In this document: piece by piece, positions 10,141-22,600 of the stretch
Position numbering within the stretch: position 1 is the first letter of the stretch
Layout: every line of letters begins with the position of its first letter
NCBI GenBank assembly: GCA_014607495.2
Contig: CP053163.1
Location: 7,358,716 to 7,422,715 of the forward strand
DNA: 64,000 nt
Reading direction: 5' to 3'
Origin: Carposina sasakii
Taxonomy: Eukaryota; Arthropoda; Insecta; Lepidoptera; Carposinidae
Notes under the pieces: generated by a model
The model's database searches: none
Told to the model about the DNA's origin: nothing
Seen by the model: the letters and a program-made list of their open reading frames with translations, nothing else
Program-made: the position numbers and the translations under genes

Positions 10141-12109
10141 AAAAGTGAAGGGAATACGTATGATAAAATTGGTCCAAAGACTACTTACTGTCATATTAAA
10201 TTGCCTTTCCCTACTTTACTTAGTGAAGACAGACAATATATTACGATGTACCCAGAGGGTGTTTCCAATATGCCCTCGGAATCTAGTTTAAGATCTTACG
10301 GAGTGCTGTTATCGTGATTTATAATAAGTTTTTTTTTATATTTCAAAACCATCGTTTTAGTAAAATAATTTCGTCAATGGGTCCAAAGGAAGATCATTAT
10401 ATCATAAACGATTGAAAATAAAAAAAAATTATATCAAAACATTTATTCATTTTCTTTCAATAATTTAACTTATTGTAGATCTATTAAATAAAACAAATAA
10501 GGAAGACATACCATATCGCGGGTATCAATTTAAAAATGTTTAACATGCTCTCATATTTACATACATACATACAATACTAAAGTCATTGTAATATCACTAT
10601 AATAAGCTTATAATATTGGTTCTCAGCCATTTCGTGGGAACCAATACTAAACTTGAACTTGCCTGTAAATCGCTAGCGGATATTCGTTTAAACAAAAACG
10701 AATGTATCATAAAAAAATCTCGTAATAATTCAAATAGTCACGTCTTAAAGTGTTACAATTTATTGTTATTTGAAATTGACCCTTGCGCGAGCGCCCATAG
10801 CCCGTCACTCAGGTACTCAGATAAATGTGGGCAGTTAGACCCACACATGGGGGTGTTTTTATCGATAAAATGAAGTATACAACACGCCCTTAAAATATCG
10901 CTAACTCTATCCCAGACACACTGTATATCGCATTAGTATTGGTCAAAATAATACGCCTTCGTGTGAATGCAAACCAAAATATAAGAAGTAACAAATCTAC
11001 CTATACGTGTTCATGTTACACAAAATATTGATATCATACAAAATGTTAACATTAACAAAACCATGCTATTCAATTATGGTCCCCATGCTTTACTCTAAAT
11101 TGCAGTTTCAATACTAATATTTAAAGTCAAAATAATTAAATATTCACGAACATTGAACAATAACACTATAAAGCTCTAGACTAAGATCGTTAAGGCTTAG
11201 TATCGCTGGTAGCAAAGGTATAGAAACATCCATGACAATTTTTAGGTATACACCAAATTATTCTTTACTAGGGTTCGGAGTTGAGTGTGTCAATGAATGT
11301 TACTTTTTCAATCCATTTTGGCATAGTTACCATAATTGATAGCACGAACAAAACAATAAACGAAGACTTCTTTACTCTGGAAGACTGAACGACCGTTCCG
11401 AACTACGTATGGCAAGTTGATTAAAATATGAAAAAAATAAATTAATCTACACGTTTGGAATGATTACTTATAAGCTACATTATTTACATAAGATTATAAC
11501 AGAAACAATACAGAATTCTTAAGTTATTTACAAAAATGGGTAACACACGAATATCGTTGTACCTACCTACAGTGTCTAAAACTTAAAATATTTTGATCAT
11601 AGTTTTTATCAGTATCAAACATTATAGAATCAGCAACATGAACGTAAATAAAAAAATGTGCAGCTGTTTTCAACATTTATCTGCTGTTAAACAAAGCTGC
11701 TAAATAAAAAATTCAGTTTGTCCATTTGTTACAAATTACGAGTATAAACACAATAATTTTTTTAAAACGAAAAACCGACATCCGCCCCTATGAGCCAAAA
11801 CTAAAGTAAAATTTTTCTAAAATATATGTTACGTTATGCCGTGTACGAAGTTTAGAAGGCATAATATTGTCAGATTTAGATGCCAGCAAATTATTAAATC
11901 GGCCACATGACGAAAGGGCATAGAGAGAAATGACTAGGCTTCGAAATTTGACGTCTGACAATATAAGCAACATATAATTGCACTCCTTCTTCCTGCCCTG
12001 TTCCCAATCATTTTACCTCTTCCTCTTACCATAACCATCTTACTTAGGACACGGCTTAACGGAACATATAATTACACGACTTAATTTATTATATTTATTA
12101 TCTTATTAT

Positions 12110-12175
12110 CTCCATCTTCATAAGCCTATTGCAGTCCACTACTCTGGACCTAGGCCGCCCCTGCCATAGGGGGAT
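12110..12175 (-). mobile_element. LINE/SINE 3'-end fragment
   Basis: Contains CCTATTGCAGTCCACTACT followed by GGACCTAGGCCGCCCCTGCC, a diverged antisense copy of the repeat end seen at 31842-32105, 51056-51276 and 52208-52300. Confidence 0.6.
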
Positions 12176-12215
12176 TTTGTTACTAAAAAGTTCCACTATC
12201 TGTTTTTCGGCGGCT

Positions 12216-12640
12216 CCATCATCAGACCCTCGTTTCCTTTATATTATGTGTAGCTGACCAAAATTCTCTATAAAAATCTAAAAACGGACTACTCGTGCCT
12301 TTTATATTTGAGGATATCCCTAGATTCCTTAGAGATTCCATCATCAGATGTTATGTTTTATATGTAGGTGATCAAAACGCTCAGTAAAAGTATAAAAACA
12401 GACTACATGTACCTACAATATTCGAGGATTGCCCTCGATTTCTCCAAGATCCCATCATCAGATCCTGATGTGGTGAATATGGGACCAACCTGGAAGTATA
12501 CCATGACCAACTATGAAAAAAAAATTTAAATCGGTTCATAAATGACGGAGTTCTGAGGTAACACACATAAAAAATAAAAAAAAAAAAAAACATACAGACG
12601 AATTGATAACCTCTCTTTTTGAAGTCGGTTAAAAATACCT
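12216..12640. repeat. Interspersed repeat with three 115-122-bp subunits
   Basis: The unit start CCATCATCAGA recurs at 12216, 12338 and 12452. Shared internal words include TTATAT/GTAGGTGA, TAAAAA.(C)GACTAC and GAGGAT..CCCT.GATT.C. The block ends with a poly(A)-like tract (12571-12590) and TTTGAAGTCGGTT, a 3' tail I associate with lepidopteran retroposons. Confidence 0.6.
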
Positions 12641-13006
12641 TTTACTGATTTACGGTACTTATATTATACCATTAACGTTCAACGCTTGATTCTATTAAAT
12701 TTGATCTTCTTTACTACAAATATTTTGAGTGTGTTTATTTTACATCAATCTTATATTGCTTATTCATAGATGTAGCATTAAGATTGTTGGAAAAGCACTC
12801 CCATCAGCGTTCATTATTATATGTTTTGTACTAAACAGGTAATGAGCAAATATTTTAGGCGAACCAGGTCCTACGCTAGCCCCGCCATTCGATATAAAAT
12901 TGATAAACAATATGTCAAAATACATTTTGAACTAAGGATTAAAGTGACAAGACTCACAAGTTAAGAAATTAGTTGAATATTGCTAAAAGTGGCAACAGAT
13001 ATAAAT

Positions 13007-13053
13007 TTTATTTTAAACCCTACATACTATGTAGTATATCTTTATTTTTATTT
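13007..13053 (-). terminator. Candidate poly(A) signals of argos
   Basis: Three minus-strand AATAAA hexamers (TTTATT at 13007, 13041 and 13047) lie about 350 nt beyond the argos stop codon. Position is reasonable for a 3' UTR end, but hexamers are common in AT-rich DNA and no downstream element decides it. Confidence 0.3.
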
Positions 13054-13392
13054 CTTTAAAATATTTTTTGAAATATTTTTATCTTTCTACGTGACCACAT
13101 TTTGTAATATTGTTTCCTAATTTTTAAAATCATTAGTCGCGAGTGCAAGTAATAGGACCTATTTCACCTTAAAGAACATAGAAGCAGCATTCATAATAAT
13201 AAAGATTCATAAAATTAAGTAATTAGTAAAACAGCATCGTGTATAGCATATCCTGCTGTAACACAACTGGTTCAAAACCAAAATGAGAAAAACAAAAAAA
13301 AAATAAACCTACGATTTTGATTATGATCCGAGGATCGGTAAAGCTTTTGAAGATACTACGACGAATTGGCATTAATACTAGAACGTTCCAGT

Positions 13393-13641
13393 TCAGTCTT
13401 TGTCCCCTACAAACCTATAAGTGTCAGGTGGAGGTTCGGGTAAGCAGTAACCGTGGTAAGTGCGAATGTCTTCAGCGGCATATGTCACTCCTGGCAACAC
13501 GCCTGGTTCTGTGTGGTGTCTTGGACAAGTGTGATCTCTGGGACACTGGCAGATTGTGTTAGCGTTGACCTCGTCGATTTGCTCGTGCCTTCTCCTGGCG
13601 CTGAAGAGTTTGCATGGTTCTTTCCTTGAGCATCGAAGCCT
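13393..13641 (-). CDS. aos: argos coding exon 4 and stop
   Basis: Acceptor AATTACAG, then [13 protein letters not shown]..., [22 protein letters not shown] and a short tail RFVGDKD before the stop. This is the best conserved part of Argos and contacts the EGF ligand in the fly protein. 249 bp, phase 0. Confidence 0.92.
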   Translation of the reverse strand, partial: RLRCSRKEPCKLFSARRRHEQIDEVNANTICQCPRDHTCPRHHTEPGVLPGVTYAAEDIRTYHGYCLPEPPPDTYRFVGDKD

Positions 13642-16600
13642 CTGTAATTTCAATAACTTTCATTATTTTTTTTAATATATATTACAAACATAACTCTTTC
13701 GTTTTTTAGTTTATACACTTTCATAATAGTTGTGTCAGGGTGAAAAAAATGTTTAATAAAAACTTAAGTAAAAAATATATGAAATCTTCAAATTTACTTC
13801 TGTATTCATATACAATTTAACGCTCTTTCTGTTTAGCTTAAGTCTAACTTTTGCTTTAAATAGCTACGTGTGTCGCCACCGCGCGTCTTATGTACGAACT
13901 ACAGAGAAAGCTACTTACGCTTTGTGGCGAGCACGCAAACTGGTACTGATTCCCCTGCTCTCCGCTAGGTGTCGTGTACGGAAGCTTTTTCAGCAAATAC
14001 GTGACTGACATCTTAGGGCAATGACAGTTAACTATCTGCTGGGTTGCATTGCTATCTTGGAACGAGTAGATGGTCCACGCTGCGTCTTTGAAGTATCGGC
14101 ACTTAGGCAGACGTCTGATGGGTTCGCAGGTCTTATAGAGCGTGGTCTTGTCTGCTAACGTATGGTTATCATCTGCTGATATCTCACTGGAATAAAAGAG
14201 AATTTATGTGTTAAAATTTATTGTTATACGTAAATTGGTAATTGCATTAACTCCTACAGAAACATTTCTCTCTTCATCTCTTTAATTTTTTTTGCAAACC
14301 AGATTGTTTGTGCACTTGGTGTACCTATATATCAATTTAAAACGTAAAGCTAAATTGCCTATATAAAGAATATAAAAATTGCCTATATAAAGAAATTTGT
14401 TAATCTAAAATGTTTATAGTACATTTAATTTAACAAATTAGCACACTCCTATTTACTGCTTTTTCGTCAATTAATTTTAAATTAAACTAGATAAGTCGCA
14501 AACCAGATATATATATGCGATGTAATGCTACTAAAATTACCTTGAGCACGGCCTATGTCCTAAACAGCGACATTTCTTCTCTATCCAAGGTTGAACAGAA
14601 TCGTACAAGTCTACTTTACTGCAAACTTGTCTTGGCCTGCAATCGGGGAGGTCTTCCTCGGAACTCTGAAAATAATAGAAATAAACATATGTCATATAGT
14701 ACAAATTATATGTAACATTCATAATATAATGCATAACGACAAATTAACAACATACGAGTACATCAAAGTAATATTTAACATACGATAGCGATTGTTCAAA
14801 AACATCATTCACATTGTAAAAGGTTTTATACATTTTGTTTGCAAATCACAACAATGGTTTCAATTTTGTATTATAACAACAATCAAACTATTCAATTCTT
14901 TATCTTGTGTCGATAACATATTATAAATTCAATTCGCATCGCGTTCAACATAAATTCGTATATTCACTGCACCAGTAAAATTTTGACACACGGAAAGAAT
15001 TTAAAGCAACTGCCAACCTGCAACCACAGAAGTCAGTTTTTTTTATCGCACAAGCGTGGGAATTTCAGAAGGTGTTCCACATTAGATCACACCTGCTATT
15101 TCAAGTTAAAGGAATAACATAAAAGAGATCACTATAACGAGCTACGTCCGAGATGGTAATAATGAATTAAGATTTCGTAATAACAAAGGGACAATGGCGC
15201 TCCAAATCCATTCACTTTTTTCCAAGGTTTTTATCGAAAAGGACCATCGGTGTACTTCCGACCGGAAGTCGAACCATTCGGCAACCTGTTAACTGTGGGA
15301 ATGGTTTTTTGCGTACACACATGTTTTAGGGTTGACATCGGTGAACTATTCCGCCCTTTAGGCTTATAACAATGCTAAATCGAACTTTGTTCTTCGGGAT
15401 AAACAGTCTTTGCCTCCATTGATAAACTATCGGTTACTAATAAATAATGATGGACACCAAAAAGGTTAAGACCACGTGTTATCCTAAAACGGAATTACTC
15501 TTATTTGTCAGAATATATTTCCTGATATAACCAAAAAAACTGGTACTATCTCAGTTCTTTTATGGCATAATACCCTGACAAACAATGCCTTTAAAGTCAC
15601 ATCCATTCTTCGCCAGCCCTATCGTGGAGGTGTGAAAAAAGCGTTGTTTTCTCGATGTTCCGGATATACTTCCCGTTTCTTGTGTATTGCGATAGATTTC
15701 GCGGAAACGGCCTCGGTCGGATCCTCGGGCTCCGGATATAGCCCTTTTGTGTATCATACAAAAAGACGACATTGTATGGGTTGTTGACTTAGTTTGTGAG
15801 CCTGATTTTTAACGTAGGCTTGGAACTGTAGATTTTAATGCCGGTAATACTAATGAAATTGGAAAGGCTAAAATACTTAACTAAAAGTATAATTAGAAGA
15901 TAATAGAATTGTAGCATATAAAATCTACAAAAGTAAATAGCTAAGAAATATTACTAAGTACCTAACATTCATACTTGAATTTTCAAACCCTTTTTGGAAG
16001 TCCAAATTGTTTTATTTTCTCAAGCTCAATCTTCGACATCCATCAGCCAGCTATTAGTATTTATCTTAATCGTGGACCGTGTATTTCATTGACCGTGAAT
16101 ATCCTTATCGCATGTATCCAAATTGTTCTTTTTTAATACATAATAATCACACATTTACCTAACGACGAACGATTTGTAAGCTGCCCGAAGGTCCAAGACG
16201 CCCGGGTCTCAGCGCAAAGGATGTTCTGTCAAGATTTTTTGGAATCGATATCTGAGACGACCAACGGCCAAGGGCGACAGATTTAAGGGACCTATATTTT
16301 TTGTTTTTTTTTTGTCTCAAATCAAAGCCATTGAGAGAAAGCTTTTAGTGGAACTTTGAACGGTTATAGTAAGGTAATAAGGTGTGTAATGGAGAAAACA
16401 GTAGGGAAAAACCTTACATATACCAACGCCTATACCAGTATCTATACTTGGTTACAGAGTAGTCATTGAAAGGGAACATGTCATCCATCTTTGTTGACTT
16501 AATAATACGATTTTTTAAACTACAATTTATCAGCGCAAAGTGTTGTTTCGTAAATCTGATTAGTGTGTAACTGTAACCTACAAACCAACGTGGTACCAGC

Positions 16601-19600
16601 ATATGTTTTTTTTTAATAATTGCTGGAGGTGGAAGACTCGTCTTATGGCATTGCCGCCACCTACTCTGTGGCATGGGTAGGTTACAAGTGAGGGGCACGG
16701 GGGACGAGGCATCCGGTCCAGGACAGGTGGCTGCGCGCGCGCCGGCAGCGCCGCGCCCACTCCTAATAAAATAATTTGTTACCCGCCCGCGCCGACCTTC
16801 CACAACCTTCCACCAGATCGCGTTGGAGATTTTTGGTAAAATCTAAAGTTTAAATTATGTATGCTAAATGTCCTATGTCGATTTACATTATATTATCTTA
16901 ACGGTGTTACGATATTTCTTCAGATGAGTATGGAAATTAGTGAACAACTATATTTGGCACAAAAATCTAATACTTTGTCTTTAAAAAATACCAACACTCG
17001 CTCTTCATAATATATACATTAATTTTATAGATCAGCTCTTAGTCATTTTAAATATCTATGATCATTAATAAAGTAAATATAAAAACCAAAGAACCTTAAG
17101 CATATTTGCAACTTTCAAAAACATTAATAACAATTTGTAGTTCATCAATTTTAAAAGCATCAATCGCATCAAATTTTATCAATTCAAAAAGTGTTTTTCT
17201 TTAAGTGATGTGAATTGCATCGTTTGGAGCATGTGCAGGCGGTGCTGTCGTGGGCTGCAACGACTCTGCCCTCGCCTCGCATTCGTACTTCACACCTACA
17301 TTCAAGCTGTGTTTGTCCAAGCCTACACTGCTATCATCTTACATAACTGCAGCATCAGTTTTAAAGTCTTCGAGTACATTTTTATTTTGTTTTTAAGGCT
17401 CTATCTTATTTACTTAAGATTATTCTGTAACTTTTTTTAATTCTACACACACATTGATTTTGCCAGGCATATTTAAATGACTATTCATACAGTTTGGAAA
17501 GTCATAAATGCATTCAACTTTGTCAACTATAATCAACATTAACTATACTATATTTACTCAACGCAGAGCCAATTACAAAGAACATTTCCTTCGATTTACT
17601 TAAACGTGAGTCCTTAATTGGCCGATGTCGTGAAACTAATAATTTGTAGCATCTTTTATCGCTGCCACTTGTAGTACTCGGAACGGATATCACGTGTTGT
17701 TTGTACATATTCAACATTAATTATATTTCAACATCCTCCTCTCCTATGTACTTAAACAATTATAACGATTTTCGGTGTGCCCCCGGGCTACCACGCCGGA
17801 TGCTGGACCGGCCGAACCTCGGGAACACAGGTAGCTGGCTTATTACTAATCTTTATAATTGTGTACAACAGACAAGCGATTCAAAAACACGTGTGTATAA
17901 TTAGTGTGCCCCGGGCCTTAGATAGCAGATAGGTGTTTAAAGGCGTACCGTTTCGGGAACTTTAAATTTATTCCCCATAATAAATCAGCGAGATTGCCTC
18001 GTTTTTTGACGGACGAAAAATATAAAATAAGTTTCTGCAAAATGGGGCCTTGAGCATTGTATGTTGGTTTTTTTTATTATGTTATGTTGCGGTTTATGGT
18101 TGCGAGTGTAGGTTTACGAACAGAATTATTTACGAGACTAGTGGACGCCGGCGGCTTTGCTCGCCTATTGTAAAATTAAATACAGGTTTAGTATTTACTT
18201 ACGAATTATTATATTAACTCTAAAAAATTAAATATGTTGACCCCTTGAGTTGTCACATAATAGTTAAAATTTAGAGGTACAAATATAACATACGTATATT
18301 TGAAATGATATTCTGCACATAAAACTTATCAATGAATGAACAGGTTGGCACAATTACATAACCTGGTTATAATGTATACCTACTGCTTTTGAGTCACTTA
18401 ACTATACCTACGTAATGTTATTTATGTTAACAAACTTGATACTGTACATGCTGTTTCGCATAATATAATATATTTTGTAATCAATTGATTGCGTTAGATA
18501 AGCGTAACTTATCGACAATATTTTAAATATGTTTTTATATTTTAGTATTATAAAGAAAATTACGTGACAATGCAATGTTATAATAACTAAATAATAAGTA
18601 TGTATGTCTGATTCTAGCAATTTATTATTATAAGAAAGTGTACAACGGAAGAGTGGATGGAAGGGTTGGAAGGGGAAGACCTCGCCGGACTTTCACCGAT
18701 CAAATTGGTGAAATTCTAAAGAAAGGTCAGGTCAAGAGTACCCTAAACCGACGAGCGTGCATGAAAAATATCATGAAAGTAGATGAAGCGAAAGAGGTGT
18801 GTCAGGATCGTAGCAAATGGAGATCCGTGATCTCTGCCTACCCCTCCGGAAAAGAGGCGTGATTAATATGTATGTATGTATAACCAGGCTTTCGTATTTA
18901 TCGCAATTTATTTAAATTTCACTAGAATACATCAGCTGCAACTCTTTCTGTGCATGTCGTAAGAGTTAAGAGTAAGGGACTCCGGGGTGTTCTCTCCCGT
19001 AATATCTATCTCTCGATCGGGCTACCACATTTTGGAAACAGCCTTGTGTGCTATGAATGCATGTTAAATAAATGATTTTGACTTGTGTTCTGCAGATCTA
19101 GATATTAGGTCTGTAATGTTCGTAAGTTTATGTAAAGATATTTAGAATTTAGAATTAACCAATATTTAAATCACGGACATCAAACCTCCACCCAGTTATA
19201 AGTGTTATTACGTAATAATGTATAGACACGGCTATGTTCCTGAAACGAAGTAGCCAGAAAGACAGGATCCTAAAGGAGATACCACAGTCACGTTTAGCAT
19301 ATCAGTTATTACATATACGAAAACATAGGTAGGCACATACAAAGAAACTCCGTCGTCCGGTTATTTGTAAACAGTGCTTTCATAACGTGCGCATGCGTCG
19401 ACGAAAAGACATCAACGCAGCAGCGTACGGAAGTGTGCGCGGTAAACGCATGGTCTGAGATCTGTATTGAGTACAAACAGTTAAAACTTTCAAGTAAAAT
19501 TGTATGCTTATAGGTAGTAGATAGCAAGAGAAATAATTATTTACGTATTTAAGGATTTTTAGTCAATAAATGTTTTATTTTTCTTCGCTGATGCGGGGCA

Positions 19601-22600
19601 TCACTATAATACAGCTCAATCAACTGCCGTGCATTCGTGCTTACGTAACTGTGGTCTTCTTCCTACAGTTCTGGCTACCTCATCTTGGGAATACAGCGGT
19701 CTATATAAAGGCTAAAAATGCTTTTATATTTTTATTCCTTTCTAATCATAATATCCACTTCCTTAAATGACGAAATTGGGAAGAGGTCTTTGGATACCAA
19801 CATTTTATTAAGCGACTTAAATACCTATCAAATACCAAATTAGAACTTTCAAGTAGCAGTATCTGAAATTCCCCTTTGAAACCCTTTCTGGAATACCTCA
19901 GCCCTTTTCCAGAATCGACAATAGGTACGCGTTGCATCACATGCTGTACTAAGGCGTAGTACAGATATGTCGCTATTGTGCCTCAAAGATTGCCCTAAGG
20001 CATCCCATTGTACGGCATCCGGCGGCATTCACGACGCACGTGGTCCAAAACGGATGCTTCTTACAAAACTCGAGTGTTGTCTGTACTCGAACTCGAGAAG
20101 TTCCGACGATAAGGAAATCTGTAGTGCGTTTCAATGGACTCTTTTTTTACTTTCAATAAGGTAATTAGGTTAGAAAGATGTGTTTTAAAGATTTTGTGGG
20201 CAAGTTTTATGGTCAGGTAAAGACGCTCAGTTGGTGTGAAATCTAGAGCCAATGTATTGTCTAAAAGATATTGCATATCAATACTGTTCTATCTTAGTGG
20301 TAGAAATAGAGCTCATTGATATGGCATCTAGTTATATGATCGCAAATAAACGTAAATTCATATACTACCAAACTATAAGCGAGACAAATACATCCAAAAC
20401 ACTAAAGCTTGTTTGCTAATTTTATATATCTCGCTTACTTAGTTTCATAACCAACAAAATTAACTTAGAAACGACTATCAAAAATAGGGTTCTCAATTTT
20501 GTCTGTTAGAATAAAAACCCACTACAAAAGTTTTTAGTGTGGTGCAAGCACCAGTATAAGGTGAAATCTGGGATCCCCAATCTGTTTTTATTTTTAAGGG
20601 GTTAGGCCACTCTACAGGGTGCAAAAATAGTCTGAGTTGTGATTTTTTTCCAGGGAAAATATAAAGTCAATTGATTTTACTTAAGAACAAGTTTATTGTA
20701 CATATGGTTGACTGTAAACCATAATTTTTATAGAACAGTGTAATTAGAAATTGCGACTGTGCACAGTTTCCCAGATGACCTCTCTCTTATGGAAGGATCC
20801 ACGGCCGTACTACCAGCTCCTGTAAATTTTCAATTCTGATGAGTCACTGAATTTTGTGTTGTTGTATATAACAACAGCTAGAGAAGTACATAGGGTTTTT
20901 CTCATATATTGATTTTTCGCCGATTGGCGCACTTTTGAAGTCAAACTTGCAAAATTCGCAAAAAAATCTTCAGAAAATTTTGTATAACAAATGGGCTATG
21001 CTATATAAACAAAAAATCCTACGTACTTCTTCAGACAATGTATTTCTAAAGATGTAGTGAAAATTTAAAGTGAATTGGTTGCAAATTGTTCGAGTTATGG
21101 GTGCGGCCAAGTTGAAAAATGCAGTTTAGAGATAATGGCGTTTAAAGTTCAGAAAAATCATAAAAAAATTTGCAATAACTTTAATCCGCGATGCCTGCAC
21201 CATATAATTGGCCTTCTAGATTAGTGTCTAGCAGCAGCCCGTGCTTTCTGTATATCTATACATTTATGTACAGATATACATTTATGTATAGAGGAGTTTA
21301 CAATTATGTACATAAAGATATTTATTACCGATATAAAAAAAGCGGGGGCGCTGCCGCTGCACATTGCTGAAAAAATACCGGCCTGAGCGATATTTCCCGG
21401 CCATAATCTTTCGGGATATCATTCTTCAGATTCTAGGGAATCGTTTGAAACAAAAAAAAAAAAATCGATTTTTGGGAAATTCTATACTGGCCTAACCCCT
21501 TAACGGTTAGTGAGTGGTTTTTTTATTCTCTTTTTATCCGCGTAACGCAGGTGTCCTGTTCAGGCGCTGTCTTATTGGATTGGTTTTTTAGTTGCCTTAT
21601 ACTTCGAAGAGTCGTACTCACAACATATGTTTCATTTTTCAAATCTGATTTGTTCTCTTTATGTCTGACCTTATGATTTATTTCTTTATAGGATGATTCA
21701 GACTTTACAACATTTCAGAGTCCTCTCTTGGATAGATTTAAGCCGGATTGCCTGTATGCGATCATCAAACCCATTATTAATGAGCTAGGCGCAAAATAGT
21801 TTTTTTCGAAACTAATGTTGCCGTTTTGTCTGCTATCGCCCAATTCAAAATATTACATGAGTTTCATCAAAATCATTTAACTGGTTTCAGTGATTTCTAT
21901 TCCCGATTCCAAAATAATATCTAGTTTTCCTTCCTACTATTTTCTTATCACATTCCCGGTTTTTTGTGCCCAAAAAATCCTGCGGTGACTTTTTATTTCT
22001 CTGTTCTTTGTGTCGCGTGTCCCGAGTCACGGGCAGTCCGTGTCCAAGAGTCAATTTCACAATAATCAAGGTATTTGTATTGATTTTGTTGCTCTCGGTC
22101 GCTCTAATCCTTACATCGGCACGAGGCAGTAAACATTGCCGATGACTTGCAGAGTGTATACTCTGTGAGAGTAAAAAATGTACCTGACAGAGTATGGCTA
22201 GGATTCCTCTGTATTAGGCAGGGACTTAGGATGAGCGTCCTCGTTTCGCCTACTGTATAGGTATTACCATTTTCTTGAACATTCAAGAATAATGAAATTA
22301 TTGTATGCAATTATTGATGTGCCATTGTATAAGCAAAAACTTGTATAATGTGCCAAAAATGGCAGTTTTGACCGTGCCAGTCATTTGTTGCTTCAATAAA
22401 ATTGTATACAATAGGCAAGAAAATTGCAACATGTAAATGAGGCTTTACTCTATGTGCGTAGTTAATCCCGCCGTACTGCGCTGTACTTACATACGTTACA
22501 TTGTTTTATGCAACTAATAACAAATAGAACAACATCGTCGTCGTCGGCGCTCGCATTACGTCCGCTATACATATCCGTCGCTGCATACGTATCCGACATT

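Larger units (their letters stand above)
9189..13392. other. Repeat-bearing stretch downstream of argos
   Basis: No complete gene. It contains a hAT MITE (9674-9860), an RT scrap (10033-10140), an antisense LINE 3' end (12110-12175) and a three-unit repeat (12216-12640). 10300-12100 is AT-rich with nothing I can name. The 3' UTR of argos probably lies in its right-hand few hundred bases. Confidence 0.5.

Noticed and set aside
16414..16803. 129-codon minus-strand frame in a GC-rich island
   Set aside because: Low-complexity Arg/Ala/Pro content from GC-rich DNA, no family motif, no convincing splice context.
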